This document shows positions 1 to 11,700 of a stretch of DNA of 64,000 nt, one piece after another. A model generated the notes under the pieces. It ran no database searches. It was not told the DNA's origin and saw only the letters and a list, made by a program, of their open reading frames with translations. Position numbers and translations under genes: made by a program. Numbering within the stretch: the stretch's first letter is position 1; each line of letters begins with the position of its first letter. The stretch lies in the NCBI GenBank assembly GCA_037447655.1, contig JBBHKE010000213.1, positions 1 to 64,000 of the forward strand, written 5' to 3'. Source of the DNA: Zygnema cylindricum. Its lineage: Eukaryota > Streptophyta > Zygnematophyceae > Zygnematales > Zygnemataceae.

Positions 1-126
1 TGGTCCACTTCCTTAAATAGCGTTGCTTATTTAATTTTGAAAATCATGTACACTATTTTTGGAAAACAATCAAAATTTTAAGAACCCAAATTAGAGTCGT
101 TGACACTAATAACGATGCGCGGTGTA
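1..126. mobile_element. Right part of a CACCG-terminus MITE, cut by the window edge
   Basis: The segment ends in an inverted terminus reading as the reverse complement of CACCGCGCATCGTTATTAG. Its body, including the words for 'aagaacccaaattag', matches in reverse the MITE terminus starting near 19,781. The left end lies outside the window. No coding capacity. Confidence 0.6.
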
Positions 127-127
127 C

Positions 128-166
128 CTGCGCGCAGCAAAAATAGTCTCTGCGATTAACAATTCC
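128..166. mobile_element. Terminal fragment of the foldback element family
   Basis: This stretch, from the GCGCGCAGC block to the AATTCCC end, matches the right terminus of the long foldback element ending near 44,320 (same blocks, a few substitutions). Only the terminus is present, abutting the preceding MITE. Inference: a truncated copy or a solo terminal repeat. Confidence 0.6.
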
Positions 167-769
167 CTAAATTTTATGTGTTTAAATTTGTACGACACTC
201 CATGTATATTTTCAACCGAGATAACGAACAGCTTCTGAGTACGTTACAGGTAAATTGCGTAGACCCAGGTTCGAATGTAGTTTGACGCCACGTTTTTGTC
301 AAAGTTCGTTTGTGCGATAGGCAGCCATGGCCACCTTCTCTCTCTATCTCTAAAACAGCATACGCTTGCATATGTGTGAAATCATAAATAGTGTGAAATC
401 CAACGTTTATTTTTGAAAATGTCCGTACATTTTCAAAAAAGTAACGTACTTGTTCCGTGTATTTTCTGTTCAGTTTAATGGACAGAAAATACCAATAACT
501 GCGACGCGTGTTTTCGTTAAATTCCGTACATTACCGTAAAAAACCGTACAATTTACGGTAGACTCTGTACCTTTTACATAGATTCTCCGTGCAGTTTACC
601 AGACAGAAAGTACATCGCGTTTTTTTCCGATTTATTCAAAAGTCACGAATAATACGTTTTAATCGGAAAAAAGGAAAAAAACGCGCGATTTGAACAACTA
701 TGAAAAATACATATGTTTGAACCAGAGATCAAAAATGTTTTAGTGCGCCTGTAATATATGGAAAAGGTA

Positions 770-986
770 CACCGCCAATCGCTATTAGCGTTGTGTACGC
801 TAATCCCGTCCCGCTTTTTTTTTCTTTTATTCTCAAATAGAATTATCCACACTATTTAAAAAAAACCCTAATTCCTAATTAGAGTAATCGATTTCTTCGA
901 AAATTTCCAAATTCCCAATTAGCGTAAACCACGCTAATTATTCGTATATGCTAACGAAACTTCTACGCTAATAGCGATTGGCGGTG
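770..986. mobile_element. MITE, family CACCGCCAATCG
   Basis: Terminal inverted repeats start CACCGCCAATCGCTATTAG on the left, with the mirrored form on the right. The 217-bp interior contains the words 'gtcccgctttttt' and 'aacgaaacttctacgctaat', shared with copies at 21,618-21,834 and 44,764-44,980. It is flanked by TA on the left and TT on the right, suggesting a TA target duplication that has decayed here. No coding capacity, so it would depend on an unseen transposase. Confidence 0.8.
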
Positions 987-989
987 TTC

Positions 990-1186
990 CACCGTGAATC
1001 GTTATTGGCCTTATGTTCGCTATATCGGCACCCAGTATTTTGACATTGATACCTGAATATAATAAATTACACTATTTAAGGACGTGGACCATAATCTGCC
1101 ACGTCTCCTCGCACTAAATTAGAATGAATGACTCTAATTTTTTCTTTACACTAATGATTTCTATACGCTAACAACGATTCAAGGTG
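990..1186. mobile_element. MITE, family CACCGTGAATCG
   Basis: Starts CACCGTGAATCGTTATTGG and ends in an imperfect mirrored terminus. It shares its interior (the words 'cgtggaccat', 'aatttagtg' and the ACGTCC/GGACGT region) with the copy at 43,279-43,477, which has cleaner ends. It lies only 3 bp from the preceding MITE. Non-coding. Confidence 0.75.
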
Positions 1187-2738
1187 TACTGTATATCGTC
1201 CGTATATGACAGTACATTTTAGGGTTATTTAAGGGTTTTAGGGGACTCTAGGGTTTGTAGGGTACATTTTCGTACATTTCGTATTTTTAATTTCAACTGT
1301 TTTAGATTTCTTTGTACATTTAAGTACAGTGTCTTTATTCTCTCGTACCTTTACGGTTATTTAATCTAATTTTTTTACAGTAGGCTGCCGTACATTTCCG
1401 TTTCATTAAGGACAACTGCGTTACATTTTCATACATTTATTGGCATTTTTGTACATTTCCGTGCATTTTAGGGTTATATATTCGGGGATTTTAGGGTTCT
1501 AAGGGTACATTCATGTACGTCACCGCATAAATAGGACAACTGTCTTAGATTTTTCGTAGTGATACCGTAAGGGTCACGTTTTTCGTACATTTTCTACATT
1601 TTGTATAGTAATAATTACGAAATTTGCAAAATATACGAAACAAGCGAATGCTACGTAGTTTTCGGAAAAAAATCGAAATCCGTACGAATTGGACAACTAT
1701 GGTTATGCATCTCATTTCCTTCCGGCCAATGATGAAATGAAGTACAAAGGGGTATTGTACGGCAAACGGCCGAGAATATCCGCCAGCTTCTTATTAGTTA
1801 ATACGTAGTGCCGATTCGACAGTAATATTGCTTCTCGGCGACATGAATGTACACACAAATCTAATGTAGCGATTTGTAGCGCCACGGCGGTATGCCACCG
1901 ACATCGTTTTCTATGTCTTCACGGATTCCAGTGATCATAGTTTACTGGACAAATTTGCCGCGTCGTTCGTACGGAGGACTCGCCGCGGCAGAGTGGTCCT
2001 GCAGTGTCCTGTCTGCGTAATCGCAGCCGTCCTTCGAAAAAAATCTGCCGGCGTGGTCCTCTGAGGCCATTCCGGCAAATCTGGATGCCGCCATTGCCGT
2101 CCGTTCAAATCCACCTTTCCTGGAAATGGACAGGCGTCGTCCGCCAAGGACTTGCAAAGGTTTGTGATACGACAAAACATTTTTGGAGTACGTAACAAGG
2201 TACGTAAAGTACGAGCATTCGTGTACTCTCGTGACACGTGTAACACTAAATATCTCCCTCGGTTAAACCTACCATTCAGAAAATATTCGCAAAATGTCCA
2301 TAATCCTTTTCTCAAAAGGACTTCCCTGTACTTTACTGAAAGTTTTCTAACATCCTTGGCGTTTCTTTGATTCGCACTGAAATCCACACTAAACGTATTG
2401 TATGCGCACGAAAATAGAGTGCGTACCTGACACTCTTCGATGCCGTAAAAGCTTTAAATGCCCGAGTCAAAAGAAATCCGTACGATCGCGTTCGAAGCTT
2501 CGCGGAAGTTGCTATTTCAAAAACGGAGAGGCGAGAGGAAAAATGAGACCAGAAAAAATGATATATAAACCAAAAAGATTAAACCGTCAAAAACTTAAAA
2601 TACGACGTTGTTCAAAAATCCTTATTAGTAATCCTGCAGAAGACTACTATTAGAAGGAAACCTGAAGGATTCCTTTTAGTCTCCCTAGTTTTTTACTAAT
2701 TTGACTCTACTCTCATTGTTTTGTTTTCATAAGGACTT

Positions 2739-2779
<41 letters not shown>

Positions 2780-2785
2780 GAGGAA
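1187..2785. other. Gene-free stretch upstream of the C2-lipase
   Basis: 1,190-1,650 is rich in short GTACATT and TTTAGGG-like words resembling those at 24,350-24,800, probably transposon-derived. 1,900-2,650 holds only short open frames on both strands, with no domain I recognise. A 36-nt A run (about 2,739-2,775) lies just before the lipase ATG. I see no convincing promoter motif. Confidence 0.5.
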
Positions 2786-5700
2786 ATGAGTTCTTGTCTT
2801 GTTAAATTTTTTCGTCCCTCTCTTCTAAAACCTCGCTCCAATTATCTCTCTCAAGAATATTCCCGAAGGGCATTGCCACGTCAGCTGCCTTTGCGACGTC
2901 ACAGTTGGCAGTTCCGTACGACTCTCAGTTCCACTGACTCCGTAAACAAACAGGAAAACATGGGGAATCTGTTCACGTCCCTTCGCCGCTACCCGACAAA
3001 TGCTGTGACACCTGCCACGTCAGCCGATGCTCCCACAAGCTCTCCGCCGTCGCCTCTCCCCGCTTTCGATCTCAATGTGGCGGTGGTCATGGCGGGATTC
3101 GCATTCGACGCGTATAAGACACCGGATGTACGGACAACTCCTCTCTCTCTCCATCCCTCTCTCTCTCTCTCCCTCTCCCCCTCTCTCTCTTTCCCTCTCT
3201 CTCTCGCTCTCTTTCTCTCTCGCTCTCTTTCTCTCTCGCTCTCTTTCTCTCTCTCGCTCTCTCTCTCTCTCTCTCGCTCTCTCTCCTCCATCTCCTCTCT
3301 ACCTATGGCACCGGATGTAATGTACATTTTTGAGACCCGGTATGGAGTGGATTGTTGCCAGTTTGGAAGATGGACATGAAAAATTTCAGACACGTGGAAT
3401 TGTAAACACAAAGCATGTCAGACATTGCTTGTATCCGACATTACACTTATCGGACATTAAACACATCGGACATTTTACATGTCGGACATTGAACATGTGT
3501 GACATTTTGTCACATTGGTCAGTTTACCCATCGGACATTGTACATTTTGAACATCGAACATTTCGATCAATGAACATGTCGGACATTAAAAATATCTGAT
3601 ATTTTACATCCCGGACAGTTAACATGCTGGACATTGCACATGTTGGCATGTTGTTTACCCAGGAGTTGTACGTTTTGGACATTGAACCTATCCACCAACG
3701 AACAAGTCAAACACTTTACATGTCTGACATTGTACATGCCGGACAATTAACATGTCGGACATTGTACATTTTGGACAGTTTACCCGCCAAACATTGATAT
3801 TTTGAACATTGAACCCATCGAACAACGAAAAATTCGAGCACTTTACATGTCTGGCAGTGTACTTGTCGGACACATGTCGGACATTTGACATGTCGGACAT
3901 TAAACATGTTAGAAATTGACATGCCGGACATTCGACATGTTGGACAGTTTACCCAATGAACATTATGAATTTCGAACATAACAATGAACATGTCAGACAT
4001 TTTATTTGCCGGGTATTGTACATGTCAGACATGGAACATATCGGGCATGTCGGACATTGTATGACTGATGTTTGCTGTTTTTGATAGGCATATTGTCTAT
4101 GTTTGACAATTTATTTCACTGAAGGTTTTTTGACTTTGAAATCCTAAATATGTTGTCTTTTTTCTTTCCTCCCCTTTTTTCGTATTGAACGTGGTTTCTC
4201 GAGCATGCATTCTTGGCATAGCTTTAGATATCGAACAATTTTAGGCTAAAACTTGACATTGGATTGATGTGGTATTCTATGCCTGAATGTGGAGAAAGCG
4301 AATATATAGAACCCACTAATTTTTAGACATGCACAGTAGTTTAGGAGAAACGAATTTTACAACTCCACTTGATCTTTGAATATTATATCATTAAGATATA
4401 TAGCTCTACCTGAGTTCTCTTTCAACAGTTTACACTCAAAATTTATGCATGAACTTTTCTCATTGAAAATTTCACTTGATTTTTTTTTTTTACCGATCCT
4501 TTGCATTTGAATTATGCTGGAATTGTCTGGAGTTTTCTACTTTTGTCGTTAAATTGAAAAAGTACGTTGATTATTTAAGTTTTTTTTGTTTGTTTTTTTT
4601 TTTTGCAGAGCTCTTTGGGATACACACAGTGGGACGTCACAGGGTGTGACACTCTTTATGTTTCAAAGTAATCATTTTTTTCTTTGACATCCCTTAATAT
4701 ACTTTTGGAGCTTCCATACTTTTTATTTTTGCATTTTATATTTATTTTTGTTTTTGGAGGTCATTTTTTTTTGCCAGAGTTCCAATATATACTTTTTCTG
4801 GCTCTTTGTTTTTTTATTTTTTGAGTATTAATACTGTTTAAGATAAATGGTGGCGTGATTAGACAAGCATCCGTGAGACAAGGATGATTTGAGGGTTACT
4901 TACCCTAAAAAAAAAAAAACCTGAGGACCATTTTTACGCCTTTTCCTTTTCTATGGTGTTGTTTTTCTTTATTTCTTTTCTTCTTTCTTTTTTCCTTCTT
5001 TTCTTTTCTTTTATCGTTCACATATAATTTCTACACTGTATTATACATAGTGTCTATTTACATATACAAGATATGATGTAGAAATAATTTCAATGCGTTC
5101 AATGCTTTCAATTCACATAATTATTATATATACTATATGCTGCTGTTGTAATGTAATGTATAAATGTATTCACATAATGTATTATATATACTATATGCTA
5201 CGTTTATAATATAATGTATAAATGTTTTCATGTTTTCTGTGGGCAGAGAATTTCTTAATGAGTGGTACACGGGACAGTTGACAGTCAAGGTTGTGAAGGG
5301 ATCCAAGATTCCCGACGTCGATTTTTTGGTATGATTTTTTTTTTTTTTTTTTAATCAATTCCACAACAATTTTTTTACACGATTTTGTGCACTAATTTCC
5401 GTATTAAATTTCGCACGTTCTGGACTTCGTGTAAACTGCGCACAAAATTTCCAAAAAACAAATCCCGGAAAGCTCTGATTGTAACCACACTATATTTGTG
5501 TTAGATCTTCAGACTGAACCCTTCTAACTTTGGTTTAATCTATTACATGGACTGGGGTTTGTATCCACACAAAATTTAGAAATTGATTTATTACATCAAT
5601 TAAAATTGAAGCCACACTAATTTTGGTAGTCAGGTGTTTGCATGAAGTAAATTTGTAACCACGCAAATTTTGGTTGTTGACACATTGGATGTAGTTATGC

Positions 5701-8700
5701 TAGTGTGCTATGATATGAAGTTGCAATTATATCCATATTACTTCGTGCGTTGCTATTAGCCTTAACTTTCTCTTAATCACTTAAATCACCTTTTCTCTCC
5801 TCATACATTTTCAATTTTAATTGGAGACCGTCCAGTCAGAGGGTAGGAATCTGACCTTCTCATTGCGACCGTCGGATCGATAATCCGACAAGTGTTCATA
5901 AGAAAATTAAGTCTGAAGGCCAAATAGTAGCGATACATATTGTACTTTTGGTAATTGTTTCATGACATGGAATGGAATATTAACCAAACTAATTTCGGTA
6001 ATTGATATTCTAATTGCTAATGAGCTATGATATGAAGTTGCAACGACGTCCACACCATTTTTGGTAACTGAATCGTTACATGGAATGGGATGATAAGACA
6101 CTAATTTTGGGAGTTGACATACTTAGACACAGTCATAGCTATTAAGCTATGATATGAAGCTGCAATTATGTCCACAGTACTTTCGGTAACAGATTTATTA
6201 AATAAAATGGGATTATAATCACGTTAACTTTGGTTGTTGATATACATATATACAATTACATCTATTGAGCTATGATATGAAGCTGCAGTTATAGCCACAC
6301 TAATTCGGTAATTGATTCTCTACAAGTAGTAGGATTGTCAGCACATTTTTTCTGGTAATTGCTTCGTGGCGTGAAATGGGTCTATAAAAACACAATTTTT
6401 GCAATTGATAAATTAATATACACTTATAGCTACCGAGCTATGATGTGCAATTCCAATTATATCCACACTAATTTTGGTAATTGATTTGTTACATGAAGTG
6501 CTCAAAGTTTCAAAGATGTATTATTGCACGAATTGGGGAGGTAACCACACTGATTTTGGTGATTTTTTTATTTTATAAAAAGGGATTTTAGCCACTCTTT
6601 ATTTGGTAATTGATTTATCAAATGAAATGGAGTTGAGTTACAGGGAAATAGCGATCCTTATGTCGTTATCGAATCAGCAGATGGTTTTGGTAAAACCAAA
6701 GTCATTGGAGGGTAAGACTTTCCTTTTTCCTTATTTTTTTTCTCAAAAGGATTAAGTAGTTTTTAATCTTTCTTTCTTGAAATTGGAGGCGATAGGAGAG
6801 CTTAGTTCAGTTCCTTTTCTTTTCCTGTTTTCTTTTCTTGAATTGTTGCTGAAATCTCAAAACTAAAAGAGTGCAAATTGAGTCAGGTCACCTCATTTCC
6901 GGTGTCCCAATCCTTGCATAAATAACAAGTAGAGAGATTTTTTTTTCTTTTTTCTTTAAAAACAGTGAAATAAACCTGGAGATCTATTTGCTGATTCAAT
7001 TTCTTAAGTCGATCTATGTTTGTATTTATATTTTTTGTTTATTTTTTTCGCCACAGAGAATCTGAACCAGTTTGGAACGAAACCTTTTCTCTTTTAATTA
7101 CATCACCTTCAGTGTCAGTTTTAAAGGTATAAAAAAGTTATTTTTAGGGTTTTCTTTTCTCGTATTTCAGGGTATGGACTCAGCATAAGAAAAGAAAAAG
7201 CTAAAGGAAAAGAAAAATAAAAAAGAGAAAAGGAAAGAGAAACAGAAACAGACACAGAAACAGTAACACAAAAATAAAATATGTGTGGATGAAAATTACA
7301 CTCCGTTTAACTCATTTTATTAGACCCACAGGTGACAGCAAAAGATACCAATAAATTATCTTCCGATAAACCATTGGGCGAAGGGACGATAACACTGAAG
7401 GACTATTGTGACGGTTAGCATTCAAAACCTTTTAAAACATCATCTACTAAAAACCTTTTGAAACATTATTTACTAAAAACCTTTCTCCAAATTGATTATT
7501 AATAGTCATTTTATCCAATAGTGGGCAAGTTTATCTTTAGACCTCAATTTTTATTTAATCTCAAATGTACAATTGTGACAACTTAGAGTTTCATGCACCA
7601 CTCATTTGTCATGATTTAGTTTTTCTTTCTTTGTTCGTTTTTTTTGTTTTTTTTTTTAAGGTTTTCAAAGTTAGAAATTTTTTGAGTCGGCCAATCTTTA
7701 TAAATATATATATAAAAAAAAAAAAAAAAAAAAAAAAGATAAATAAATAAATATAAAAATTAAAATAAATAAATAAATAAATAAATAAAAAATTCTTAGA
7801 CTCATTATGTGGAAATGGGGATGGGGACAGGAAAGAATCACACAATTGATCTCAAGCTGACAGGAGAAAACGAGGGAGGAATACTGACCTTAGAAGTATG
7901 AATTTCTTTCTCACTCTTTCTCTCCTACTCTCTCTCTCTGCCCCCTCTCTCTCCCCCTCTCTCTTTCCTCTATCTCCCTCTCGCTCTCAAAATCTTTATC
8001 TCCCTCTTTTACCCTCTCCCTCTCCCTTTCTATCTCTACCCCCCCCCTCACTTTGTCCTTCCCCCTTCCCCCTTCCTCCTTCCCCCCTCACCCTCTTCCT
8101 CTCCCTTCCTCAATCCTTCTCCCTCTCTCTCCCCCTCTCCCTCTCCCTCTCCTTTTCCCTCCCTCCCTCTATCCCTCCCTCTCTCCCTCCCTCTCTCCCT
8201 CTCTTCCTCTCTCCCTCCCTCCCTCCCTCCCCCCTTTCCTCTCTCCCTTCCCCCCCCCTCCCTCCCCCCATTCATCACTCCGCCCTCCCCCCTCTCTCTC
8301 CAATCCCCCTCTTTCGCTCTATCCCTCTTTCTCTCACTCCCTCTTTCTCCCTATCTCTCTGACTCTCTCTCCCTATCTCCCTCCCTCTCTGCCCTCTCCC
8401 TCTTTCCCTCTCTCATGTCTATGTTTATATATGTGTGCATGTGACAGCATGACCTCAAAAAAACCACCTGTGTATTTTTTGAGTCGAATATTACGAAAAA
8501 ACATATAAAACTTGCTTTTATTAAAAAAATGAAAAAAAAAGAAAGAAAAAAGAACAAAAAAAAAATGAAAAAATGAAAAACTAAAACTTGCCTTGACATT
8601 TTTTCCCATTTTTCTCCTTCTAATGTTTTCAGGTCCAATATCAAAGCTTCGAAGAGATAGAAAAAACAAAACCCCAACCGACTCCCGTCCAATCAATATC

Positions 8701-11700
8701 GCAAGAGGAGAAAGAAAAAATCCAAAAACTTTTTGAAACTTTTATGGGAACTCCAAATCTTTCAACAACTGATTTTGTGAAGGCCTCCATTTCCGGACTT
8801 CAAATCCCAGAAACGACAAAACAGGAAACAACAATTGAGAATGGAGAAAAAATCACGGAAGCAAAAATTGCTCTAGAACAAGCCGGATGGAAACCTTCGG
8901 AAGAAAGTTCCAGTTCAACGGAAAGCTCAACGGAAAGCTCCACATGGAAAGCCGATGTACAATCCGTAATTGACGGCGTCAAATCCGGCGGTGAAGCGGA
9001 AAAACTTAACATTTTGGAAAACTTGACCGCCGAATCGGTACCGAAAACGGAAACGGAAACGGAAATGGGAAAACTGACGACGGATTCAGTTCCAGAGTCC
9101 CAAACCGCCGCTAGTGTTTCCGTTTTTCAAAAAACGGATGCTTTGGTTGCTTCTTATGCTCTAGTGAAAGCCACAGAGGAACAAAAAATAGTGAAACCGA
9201 CAACGGAGGAGGAAGAACAAATGTTAAAAGATCTTTTTGCAACAGCGGAAAGTACGGCAGAAGCTTGGACTCTTTTGGCGTCTTCTTTAGGGCAGACTTC
9301 ATTTGTGAAATCGGAGTTCGTAAAAATATGTTTCGTGCAAAACCAGGACACAGACACTCAGGTTAGAAACCTTTTTTCTTTGAACCTTCTGTTTTTTAGA
9401 TCCCCTCTCTCCCTCCCTCCCTCCCCCTCTCTTCCTCTGTCCCTCTCCACCTCCCCCTCTTCCTCTCCCTCTTTTTCTCCTTCTCTCTCTCTCCCTCACT
9501 CTCCCTCACTCTCCCTCTCCGCCCCTCTTTCTCTCCACCTCTCTCCCCACCTCTCTCCCTATTGCTCCCTCTCCCGCTCCCATCTCTCCCTCTCTCCCTT
9601 TGTCCCTTTTTCCCTCTCTCTCTCCATCTCTCAACGAAAAATGTTTAACTTCTCTAACTGTTTGGCAAGAAAAGAGTTGCACAGATAGACACGAACAGTC
9701 ATTGGTGTAAAAAATAAGAAAAAAAAAATCACAAGTATCGTAATACCACAGCCGGGATTATTTTAACAGAGTCCAATGTTAAATAAAAGTGTAAAAAAAT
9801 TTATAATAAACGTAAATGTGACAGCGTGTCACCCACCAAATTAGAGACCAAATGTACCCAATTTTTTATTTTTCTGAACAATGTTGGAGAAGAAGCTACA
9901 ATGTTTCACTAACAAATGCATATTAGAGAACAAATGTATATTAGAGAACAAATGTATATTAGAGAACAAATGTATATTAGAGAACAAGTGTATATTAGTG
10001 AACAAACGTATATTAGAGAACAATTGTAAACAAATGTATATGAGAAACGTATATTAGAGAACAAACGTATATTAGAGAACAAATGTATATTAGAGAACAA
10101 ATGTAAACAAATGTATAAGAGAAACGTATATTAGAGAACAAATGTAAATTAGAGAACAAATGTATATTAGAGAACAAATGTAAATTAGAGAACAAATGTA
10201 TGTTATTGAACAAATGTATATTACTGAACAAATGTAAATTAGAGAACAAATGTATATTAGAGAACAAATGTATATTAGAGAACAGATGTATATTAGAGAC
10301 GCTACAAATAATATTGGCCAATTCGGTGTTAACATTTCACTTGTAAGTACGATTAAGTGAGAAATGTACTTCTTTTTTTACGATTTCTTTGATTCCTACT
10401 GAATAACGAGTGTAATAGCGTACGTATAATAGCGTTTACAAAATTACCCTATTATAGACACAGAAAAAGCTGAAACCTCCTCAATAATTTTGCATTATTA
10501 CTTTTTGCTTTGTTTTCTTAATCCTCGAGCTCGGTTTGATAACCTCATTTTATTGTTGAATGGTTACAATCTTGGGTCCATCCTTTATTGATTAATGCAC
10601 TGTGAAGAAAGAAAAAATTTAATTGTAATGGTTGACCTTATCAACACGTACCTCTCTCCCCCCTTCCCCCCACCCCTACTTTCCCTCTTTCTCTCCCTCC
10701 TTCCCAGGCGATCATTTGGAGAAATCTGACGAAGAAGCGACTCGTGGTTGCATTTCGCGGAACCGAAAGGGTATTTATAGAGGGGGGGGAGGGTTAAGGG
10801 GAGAGGGAGGGGAAGGTGAAAGGCAACAAGGGGAGGAAAAATGAGAGGGAGGGAGAGAGGGAAAGCCTATTTACTTCATTTGATGATTTTATGTATATAA
10901 TTATATGTATGTAGGCGTAGTTTACTCATAATACTGTTTGGATGTTGCTGTAATCAATAAGAAAGCGAGGGATAGAGAGAGAGGGTCGACAAATGTAGAG
11001 ATGTCCACTTAATTCTTTGACTAAAGCATAGAGTACTTCATGTAGCTCCTAAGTAGTCCTCATAGATTTTCTTTTTTCTTTCTTAAGTGAGCTTGTCATA
11101 TTATTTTTGATGTACACTGTTAAGAAATAATTAGGTTGTCTCGTTTAATATTGTCAACTCTATTTTTGACGTAGGCGATTTTGAACCACTTGAAGAATAA
11201 GAGTTGAGAAATAACTAAGTAATTATTTTAATATTTAGAGGCCAAAATAATCGGGATCAAATTAGTGTTATTAATGGTAATAACGATTCATAGTACTTTT
11301 AAGGGGAGGCGGAGGGAAATCGAGGGAGAGGGAGAGGGAGAAGGGAAGCGGAGAGAGAGATGAGAGTGAGGGCAAAGGCAAGGGCGAGGGCGAGGGCGAG
11401 GGCGAGGGCGAAAGAGAGGGAGCGGGAGATGGAGAGGGAGAACGAGAGGTTGAAGGATGGCAAGAGAAAGCAAGAGATGTTTTCCCTCCTTGTTGATTTT
11501 ATTTTTTTTACCTTATCACCTCATCGTTCTTTTTTATAGTAGTTTTCCTTTTTTTTCTATTTTACTCCCAGACGCGCTTTAGACGTGATAACGGATTTAC
11601 GAGCCATTCCTACTTGGTGAGTTTATGTAAATGAATTATAAAATAGAAAATTACAACAAACATAAATTACATTTACCTATTTTATTGGCTTCAAAAGCCT

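Noticed and set aside
1190-1520. Interstitial telomere (TTTAGGG) repeats
   Set aside because: TTTAGGG-like words are scattered among GTACATT words and never form a regular 7-bp array; the same words occur at 24,350-24,800 in transposon DNA.
1935-2387. 150-codon - strand frame upstream of the lipase
   Set aside because: No ATG at its beginning, no recognisable domain, overlaps equally open frames on the other strand.
7898-8508. Ser/Pro/Leu and Glu/Arg/Gly open frames of about 150 codons
   Set aside because: Pure CT satellite within a lipase intron.
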